The position numbers were made by a program, and so were the translations under genes. The notes below the pieces were generated by a model, which did no database searches, had not been told where the DNA came from, and saw only the letters and a list, made by a program, of their open reading frames with translations. 64,000 nt of DNA, taken from contig NZ_LWLE01000001.1 in the NCBI RefSeq assembly GCF_001905125.1, positions 648,880 through 712,879 of the forward strand, given 5' to 3'. Positions 59,137-64,000 of this stretch are shown one piece after another. The stretch comes from Streptomyces sp. TSRI0281. Lineage in GTDB: Bacteria; Actinomycetota; Actinomycetes; Streptomycetales; Streptomycetaceae. The stretch's first letter is position 1; each line of letters opens with the position of its first letter.

Positions 59137-59936
59137 CGTCGAGGTTCCTGGCGGTCCGGCTCGCCCTCACCATCGGGGCCACCGGAATCCTCCTGCGCCG
59201 GTACCTCCCCCGGATCATGCGGGCACTCGCCCCACAACCACCCCAGCCACCACCGCTGTTCGCCGAGCTGCAACGCATCGAGACCGACCCCGCGTACCGG
59301 GCCCTGTTCCTCACCGGACTGGACACAGCGATCGCCCGGCGCGAAGCGGAACGCACGGCCCGGCTGCACGCGGTCGAAGCGGCGGCCGAACTGCTCCGGC
59401 GCCTGATCCGCCCCCGCCCCGGCCCCCGCCACGGTGGCACCGACTACGTCGCCGAAGTCACCGTGACCGCCGGAACGAGGCGGGCGGTCCTGCTCGGCCG
59501 GGTCACCGTGCCCAACCGCCGTCTCGCCCTGCGCTGGCTCCGCAGGCAGGCACTACGGCTCGCGGACGGGCACGGACACCTCCAACCCCCCGACACCACC
59601 CCCTGGGCACGAGCGAGGAACGACGTCCGGCCGGTCACGTTCCACAGCTCCGACGCCCCCGAAAGCCTCCGCGCCTGGGCCGCCGACGACCAGCGCCAGA
59701 CCGACGCACTGCACCACCTGGAAACCGGCACCGGCACCCTGCTCACCGTGACCGACCCGGCCGTCGGCCTCCACGTCACCCTCACCGGCCGACCCGCCCG
59801 GACGCACGGGACCACCGGCCTCCAGCACCCCACACACCCCCGTCCTGGTCGCGTTCGCAGTGGCTCCCCCACGGGCGACCAGGACGGGCACCACCCAACA
59901 AGGCACCGAACACACCCCATGGAAACCACCCCCTGA
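59133..59936 (+). CDS. Accessory protein with N-terminal membrane helix, function unknown
   Basis: A 267-residue protein from ATG 59133, overlapping the preceding stop. An N-terminal hydrophobic segment (FLAVRLALTIGATGILLRRY) is followed by a Pro run (PQPPQPPPL), a helical region rich in Arg/Glu/Ala (IARREAERTARLHAVEAAAE), and a beta-rich part (VAEVTVTAGTRRAVLLGRVT; LLTVTDPAVGLHVTLTG). The C-terminus is low-complexity. Not recognised. Confidence 0.7.
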   Translation: MTSRFLAVRLALTIGATGILLRRYLPRIMRALAPQPPQPPPLFAELQRIETDPAYRALFLTGLDTAIARREAERTARLHAVEAAAELLRRLIRPRPGPRHGGTDYVAEVTVTAGTRRAVLLGRVTVPNRRLALRWLRRQALRLADGHGHLQPPDTTPWARARNDVRPVTFHSSDAPESLRAWAADDQRQTDALHHLETGTGTLLTVTDPAVGLHVTLTGRPARTHGTTGLQHPTHPRPGRVRSGSPTGDQDGHHPTRHRTHPMETTP

Positions 59937-60063
59937 GACCCGGATCCAGGACTGCCCCCACTGCAACCTCTGCACCGGCACCAAACCCGGCCGCCCCTAC
60001 GCGAAAGCCACCCCGCCCACCACGGCACCCCGCACCCCCGGCACACACCCGGCGGCCCAGTAA
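59860..60063 (+). CDS. Possible small Cys-containing protein
   Basis: A 67-residue frame beginning at GTG 59860 and overlapping the previous gene. It contains IQDCPHCNLCTGTKPGRPYA, with three Cys and a His that could bind metal, then a Pro/Thr-rich tail. No ribosome site precedes the GTG. It ends just before a strong hairpin. Could be a real small gene or a chance frame. Confidence 0.4.
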   Translation: MAPPRATRTGTTQQGTEHTPWKPPPETRIQDCPHCNLCTGTKPGRPYAKATPPTTAPRTPGTHPAAQ

Positions 60064-60073
60064 CCCCCAAACC

Positions 60074-60117
60074 CCGCCCGGCTGCCCCCTGTCATGGGGA
60101 CGGCGGCAGCCGGGCGG
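60074..60117 (+). terminator. Hairpin terminator
   Basis: CCGCCCGGCTGCC (60074-60086) pairs with GGCAGCCGGGCGG (60105-60117), with further CCCC/GGGG pairing in the loop. It separates the three upstream genes from the one at 60143. Confidence 0.8.
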
Positions 60118-60142
60118 CCCCCACCCCCACAAGGAGGAACCC

Positions 60143-60751
60143 ATGCCTCTCCTGACCCCGTACGTCGCCTCACGGAGCACCGACAGAGGCATGCCGGAAT
60201 CCACCCTCGACGTCGAGTTCACCGCGAACGGGCCCCGGCTCACGTACCGGGACGTACGTCCGGAAGACCGGGACAGGCACGGGAACCTGTGGGTCCGCGT
60301 GGATGAGTCCCCGCAGCCGGGCCCCGTCCTGTACGACTCCCTGCACTCCACCCGCCAACGCACCTGCATGGAAAACCTGTTGTGCCAGGTCTGCGCACAG
60401 CCCGCCGACCGGAACAAAGAGGGCTGGCTGTTCATGGACTGGCGACGCGAGGACTCACCCCCCACCTGGCCCGAGAAATCACTCACCACCATGCCCCCGC
60501 TCTGCACCGAACACGCCCGCATCTCCGTACGGCAATGCCCCTTCCTCCGCCGCGGCGAACACGTCCTCCTACGCGTCAGGAAACCCCACCTCTACGGAGT
60601 GTCCGGCACCCTCTACCGCCTCACCACCACCGGCTGGATCTCCACCGAAAACGGACAACTCTCCCCCTACAGCAAACCCCGCTACCCCGGCATGCTCGCC
60701 TTCCTCCTCATCCGAGAACTACGCGGAGCGACCGTCGTGGACCTTCCCTAG
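60143..60751 (+). CDS. Zinc-binding-like accessory protein, function unknown
   Basis: A 202-residue protein from ATG 60143 behind a textbook aaggaggaa. A CxxC (LLCQVCAQPAD) and a later Cys/His pair (PLCTEHARIS) plus RQCPFL suggest a treble-clef zinc site. The N-terminal part PLLTPYVASRSTDRGMPEST is conserved-looking. Probably linked to the small-protein set upstream. No family name assigned. Confidence 0.75.
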   Translation: MPLLTPYVASRSTDRGMPESTLDVEFTANGPRLTYRDVRPEDRDRHGNLWVRVDESPQPGPVLYDSLHSTRQRTCMENLLCQVCAQPADRNKEGWLFMDWRREDSPPTWPEKSLTTMPPLCTEHARISVRQCPFLRRGEHVLLRVRKPHLYGVSGTLYRLTTTGWISTENGQLSPYSKPRYPGMLAFLLIRELRGATVVDLP

Positions 60752-60987
60752 CCCCCAGCACCACGGCGAGACCGGATCGCACAACGGCAGGACAGCGTGC
60801 CCAATGGTCTCAGGCCACCAGTTCGTGCGCTCGATTCCGCACGTCGTCGACGGCCGCGGTCCATGTCGGGGCGGGAAGCGACGAGGGCTGAATCGATGCG
60901 CGCGGCGTCATCGAGGGCCTGATGGGCCGCAGTGACGCCTTGTTCCGGTTTCCCTTCATCGAACAGCGCGGCGGCCGGCTGCGTCAT
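60748..60987 (-). pseudogene. C-terminal fragment of a regulator's TPR-like domain
   Basis: A frame from ATG 60987, overlapping the stop of the hydrolase gene (ATGA), gives MTQPAAALFDEGKPEQGVTA, AHQALDDAARIDSALVASRP, which resembles the end of Streptomyces HTH/TPR regulators; after that it is Arg-rich and not homologous. Most of the parent gene is missing. A short functional coupled gene is possible but less likely. Confidence 0.5.
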
Positions 60988-61946
60988 ACGGCGAGGGCGG
61001 TCCGGAGGAACGCGAGGATGTCCGCCCGCGCGGCCTCGGCCTGCTGTGCCATGCCCGGCGTGGCGAGGAACCCATGCCCCGCTCCGGGGTATTCGGCGAG
61101 CTGCGCGGGCGTCCCCGCCGCTCGCAGTCGCTCGGCGTAGCGGCGGCCGTGATCGGCCAACGGGTCGTGGGTGGGTACCACCAGGAGCGCCGGGGCCAGC
61201 CCGTCGAGGCGGTCTGCGTGCAGCGGTGAGAAGGCGCGGGGGTCGGTTCCCGGTGGAACGGCGAGCCGCCGGAACACGTGAAGCAGCGGCAGGCTGAGGG
61301 TCGGGGTCAGGGCGTGCTCGGTGAACGAGGCGTGGTCGAACATCGCCCCGGTCATATCGACAGCGGGGTTGACGAGCACCTGCGCCCTGAGACGCAGGCC
61401 GGCCTCCCTGGCCCGGATCGCTGCCAGGGCGCTGATCAACGCGCCGCAGCTCTCGCCGAGGACGGCGGTCCGCGCCGGGTCGATGCCCCACTGCTCGGCG
61501 TGCCGCACCACGTGCTGAAGCACGTCCCAGCCGTCGTCGACGGCTGCCGACAGCGGGGTTTCCGGGTCGATGAGGCGGTGCTCGACCGAGACGATGAGTG
61601 CGGGCAGGTGGGCGGCGAGCCCGCTGTTGTTCCAGTCGCTCTGCACCGCCGTACCCACGAACCCTCCTCCGTGTACGTGGACCACCAGGGGCAGATCCGT
61701 CCGGCCGGCGCCTTCGTCGTCGCGCCCGGCGGTCGGCCGGTACACGCGGACCGGGAGCTCGCGGCCGGGCAGCGCCACCTCCTGCCAGTGGATCGCGGCG
61801 CCGGGGTCCGGCTGTCCGGTGATCGCCCGCGCCGAGTCGGACGCCCGGAAGCGGTTCTCCGCGTCGCGGTAGGCGACCAGATCCTCTGTCGTGAGCGCCG
61901 ACCAGTCCGGCTGCGGAGGCCGCCCCTCGGCAGTGACCTCGCTCAT
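60984..61946 (-). CDS. Alpha/beta hydrolase, hormone-sensitive-lipase (family IV) type
   Basis: A 320-residue esterase-like enzyme. The HSL oxyanion motif is VHVHGGGFVGT; nucleophile elbow VLGESCGALIS (Ser); Asp in VVPTHDPLADHGRR; His in YPGAGHGFLAT. ATG 61946. Divergent from a TetR gene 71 bp away with a perfect palindrome between, so likely repressed by it. Acts on short-chain esters; natural substrate unknown. Confidence 0.93.
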   Translation of the reverse strand: MSEVTAEGRPPQPDWSALTTEDLVAYRDAENRFRASDSARAITGQPDPGAAIHWQEVALPGRELPVRVYRPTAGRDDEGAGRTDLPLVVHVHGGGFVGTAVQSDWNNSGLAAHLPALIVSVEHRLIDPETPLSAAVDDGWDVLQHVVRHAEQWGIDPARTAVLGESCGALISALAAIRAREAGLRLRAQVLVNPAVDMTGAMFDHASFTEHALTPTLSLPLLHVFRRLAVPPGTDPRAFSPLHADRLDGLAPALLVVPTHDPLADHGRRYAERLRAAGTPAQLAEYPGAGHGFLATPGMAQQAEAARADILAFLRTALAV

Positions 61947-61980
61947 GTCTTCTCCTCGTCGAGAGAGTTACGCGACTTCA

Positions 61981-61992
61981 GGTATCGATACC
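61981..61992. promoter_or_regulatory. 12-bp palindrome between esterase and TetR genes
   Basis: GGTATCGATACC is a perfect palindrome 35 bp from the esterase ATG and 25 bp from the TetR ATG. A second imperfect element, GGTA...TACC, is at 61996-62014. Candidate operator controlling both divergent genes. Confidence 0.75.
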
Positions 61993-62016
61993 CAAGGTAG
62001 CGAAACGAGGTACCGT

Positions 62017-62643
62017 ATGGCTATGCCATCGCCCACATCCGCCAGGTCACCCGGCCGCCCACGCTCCGGCGTCCACGCTGCGGTGTTCGCCGCGACGCTG
62101 AGCACGGTGCGGGAGCTCGGCTACGCGCGCGCCACCGTCGAGCGCATCGCGGCCACAGCCGGCGTCGCGAAGTCGACGGTGTACCGGCGCTGGCCGTCGA
62201 AGGGCGTGCTGATCGTGGACTGTCTCCTGGACGCCTTCGGCCCGGCACCGCTGGAGGGTGCCGGGCGGAGCGAGCTGATGTCCTCGACGATCCGCTGGAT
62301 AGCGGCGAAGATCGGTGAACCCGGGGTGGGTGACGCGTTCGCCGGTGTGTTCAGTGACGCCGTCAGCGATCCGGCCCTGCGCGAGATCCTGTCCTCGCGT
62401 TTGCAGGACCCGTACCGCATCGCACTCCAGGACGCGCTCGGCGAGCCGGAGCACCGGGTCCTGTTCTTCATCGATGTCGTGGTCGGCGTCCTGCTGCACC
62501 GGATGGGCATGACCGGCGAGCCGATGGGCCGTGCCGACGTCGACGCGCTGGTCGAGATGGTTCTGCCTTACTTCGCCGAAGCGGGCGCACCGCGCCGGGA
62601 CGGGGCCGGTCCCGGCGCCGGACGCTCACCGCATCTCGCGTAG
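62017..62643 (+). CDS. TetR-family regulator
   Basis: A 208-residue repressor from ATG 62017 (or 62023). HTH: ATLSTVRELGYARATVERIA, TAGVAKSTVYRRWPSKGVLI. The C-terminal domain (STIRWIAAKIGEPGVGDAFA, RIALQDALGEPEHRVLFFID) is typical TetR_C. Regulates the divergent esterase by position and palindrome. Confidence 0.93.
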   Translation: MAMPSPTSARSPGRPRSGVHAAVFAATLSTVRELGYARATVERIAATAGVAKSTVYRRWPSKGVLIVDCLLDAFGPAPLEGAGRSELMSSTIRWIAAKIGEPGVGDAFAGVFSDAVSDPALREILSSRLQDPYRIALQDALGEPEHRVLFFIDVVVGVLLHRMGMTGEPMGRADVDALVEMVLPYFAEAGAPRRDGAGPGAGRSPHLA

Positions 62644-63063
62644 GCGTCGGCCGTCCCGCGCATCCGGTCCCCCGTGGCCCGGGGCGCGCCGCCGTCGCGC
62701 ACAAAGCCACGCCGCATCCGACCCTGCGCCCCTGCTCCACCCACTCGTACGGGCATTCCGATCCGTTTCGAAAGCCGCATCCGACCGGGCCGCCGCGAAA
62801 CCGGGATGGGCCCACGGCAGCCATGGGATTGAAATATGTTAACCCTCCCAGGCGCTCTCGATCTAGACATTTAGGGGTGCATTCCGGCCCAGAGAGCCGC
62901 GAATGATTGCCATACACACCTGCCTTACAGGATCTTCGTAGAGTAAGCCCGAGACGAGACGACGGAAGGTCCGAACAAAGGCGGGCGGATATGTTTCGAC
63001 GCGTCTTCATTTGTCCGAATGCACCGTCGCCTCCCAGTTCGAATATCGAATGAAGGAGAACTT
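62644..63063. other. 420-bp intergenic region before the crystallin-like gene
   Basis: No credible gene on either strand. The segment 62825-62880 is unusually AT-rich (GAAATATGTTAACCCTCC; TCTAGACATTTAGG) and may hold a promoter. Nothing else was recognised. Confidence 0.5.
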
Positions 63064-63417
63064 GTGATCTCAAAGACGAAGAGGTTCGCCCGTTCCGCAG
63101 CCGTGGCGTTCGCCGCCACCGTCGGGGTCACGATGGCCATGCCCACGGGCAACGCCTTCGCCATCGACCACGTCGAGTGCCGTGGCGGGGAGAACTTCCT
63201 GAAGATCTGGTCGCACCTGGACGGCAGCTCCAGCGTGGACTGCTACGCCAACAAGGGCCGGACCGGCTTCGGCAGCTGGTGGGTCGACCGTATTTCGACG
63301 GGCAACAACGATCTCATCTACTACGACGCGAACGGCGACTCGGTGCGCATCGACCGGTGGACCGACATCACTTTCCCGAACCACCCCCCGCGGGTCAAGG
63401 ACATCGAAATCCTTTAG
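63064..63417 (+). CDS. Secreted beta/gamma-crystallin-like protein
   Basis: A 117-residue exported protein; GTG 63064 follows aaggag. Signal peptide: RFARSAAVAFAATVGVTMAM...AFA, cleaved near residue 35. The mature part (IDHVECRGGENFLKIWSHLD, SVDCYANKGRTGFGSWWVDR, ISTGNNDLIYYDANGDSVRI) has the Cys pair and strand pattern of actinomycete beta/gamma-crystallin-fold proteins, a group that includes the Streptomyces killer-toxin-like protein SKLP. Possible antifungal, inhibitor or structural role. Confidence 0.8.
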   Translation: MISKTKRFARSAAVAFAATVGVTMAMPTGNAFAIDHVECRGGENFLKIWSHLDGSSSVDCYANKGRTGFGSWWVDRISTGNNDLIYYDANGDSVRIDRWTDITFPNHPPRVKDIEIL

Positions 63418-63539
63418 CTGACGAGCGGGCCGGTGTACCGCGAAATGCCGCGCCGACTCACGGCTCTTCGCGGATTCGATCCCCTTTTCGAACGGACCTG
63501 AATTCAACGCGGGGTTGAATTAACCGCTGCCCGGCTCAT

Positions 63540-63576
63540 CGATACAGGCCACGCACTTTCCGCGTGGCCTGTATCG
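63540..63576. terminator. 15-bp perfect hairpin terminator
   Basis: CGATACAGGCCACGC (63540-63554) pairs with GCGTGGCCTGTATCG (63562-63576), loop ACTTTCC, between convergent genes. A second smaller hairpin AATTCAAC/GTTGAATT lies at 63501-63521. Confidence 0.9.
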
Positions 63577-63616
63577 GCGTGTTCGGCGCCACCGTTCACG
63601 GCGTCACCGTTCACGC

Positions 63617-63826
63617 TCAGCCGTCGCCGCTGTTGCTGCCGCCGCCGACGGACCACCTGTTCCGGCGCCGGTTCCTTCCCCTCATGTCACGTACCACCGT
63701 CCCTGCGGCCAGCGTCACGGCCGCCACGGCGCGGACCCAGCGGGGCCCACCGCGCCCCGCCCAGACCACACACACGCACCCGCCGACGGCGAGGGCCAAA
63801 ACGACGAGCAGTGCCGCCTGCACCAT
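63617..63826 (-). CDS. Small membrane protein, function unknown
   Basis: A 69-residue protein from ATG 63826, five bases after ggtggg; GTG 63835 is an alternative. One or two hydrophobic segments (VQAALLVVLALAVGGCVCVV; WVRAVAAVTLAAGTVV) are followed by a very basic stretch (RDMRGRNRRRNRW). No family recognised. The remaining bases to 64000 hold no feature I can support. Confidence 0.55.
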   Translation of the reverse strand: MVQAALLVVLALAVGGCVCVVWAGRGGPRWVRAVAAVTLAAGTVVRDMRGRNRRRNRWSVGGGSNSGDG

Positions 63827-64000
63827 GGTTCCCACCTTCGCGTTCAGTCCGCCGGTCCCACCGATCGTCCCGGGACCGGCGGACGCTCCCCGGACCCCGG
63901 GCGGGTCGCCGCCCGTCGATCCTCCGGCCAGTTATGTCGACGCGAATCCCGACGCGGACGGTTCCGTGCGCACAACGACCGGGTGGCACAGGGCCTTCTC

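Noticed and set aside
63687..63989. 100-codon minus-strand frame at the right edge
   Set aside because: Overlaps the small membrane protein in another frame, Arg/Gly-rich, no ribosome site.

Overview
This window comes from a high-GC actinomycete, almost certainly Streptomyces. The protein-coding DNA has strong third-position G/C bias and many GTG starts. The left part carries guaB3, guaB, shbA, bldM, whiD and groEL/groES in the order I recall for Streptomyces chromosomes, followed by the tsaD-rimI-tsaB, tsaE, alr, nnr, acpS and glmS cell-envelope/tRNA-modification block. BldM and WhiD are developmental regulators specific to this group.

Layout. (1) 1-9.2 kb: tail of a nucleotide-sugar dehydrogenase, a membrane protein, guaB3, guaB, the ShbA-like sigma factor, divergent bldM/whiD with a good BldN-type promoter for bldM, a LysR regulator, a MOSC protein and an SDR. 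(2) 9.2-16.5 kb: a carbohydrate module: secreted beta-helix protein, DeoR/LacI-hybrid regulator, sugar-binding lipoprotein, two permeases and a 2-hydroxyacid dehydrogenase. No ATPase is encoded, and the two outward promoter regions share the motif TTCGATCAATC. (3) 16.5-19.1 kb: four 54-bp tandem repeats, then groEL and groES under two CIRCE operators. (4) 19-26 kb: polysaccharide deacetylase with a coupled small lipoprotein, a methyltransferase, an alpha/beta hydrolase, and an MFS/TetR pair with a perfect palindromic operator. (5) 26-38.8 kb: mostly leftward housekeeping genes (tsaD, rimI, tsaB, tsaE, alr, nnr, acpS, glmS) and an M14 zinc carboxypeptidase. (6) 39-64 kb: accessory DNA with regulators paired with enzymes, gene fragments, IS5-family remnants and HTH/DUF397 modules.

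The strongest candidate for an undescribed system is at 45526-46739. A 91-residue peptide with a Cys-rich, acidic C-terminus (six Cys in the last 15 residues) overlaps by one base a MvdC/MvdD-like ATP-grasp ligase. This looks like a graspetide-type RiPP locus with an unusual Cys/Asp/Glu core. Directly downstream are broken IS5-family sequences and an IS-bounded cassette (48193-49993) carrying a TetR regulator and a four-helix membrane protein.

The accessory half also shows decay: an ECF sigma gene lacking its sigma-2 region and carrying a 28-bp tandem duplication, a chimeric MarR/DUF397 fragment, a truncated HTH gene, and a LysE fragment. All calls come from reading the sequence; no database search was run. 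Where I name a family, it rests on recognised motifs and recalled family features.
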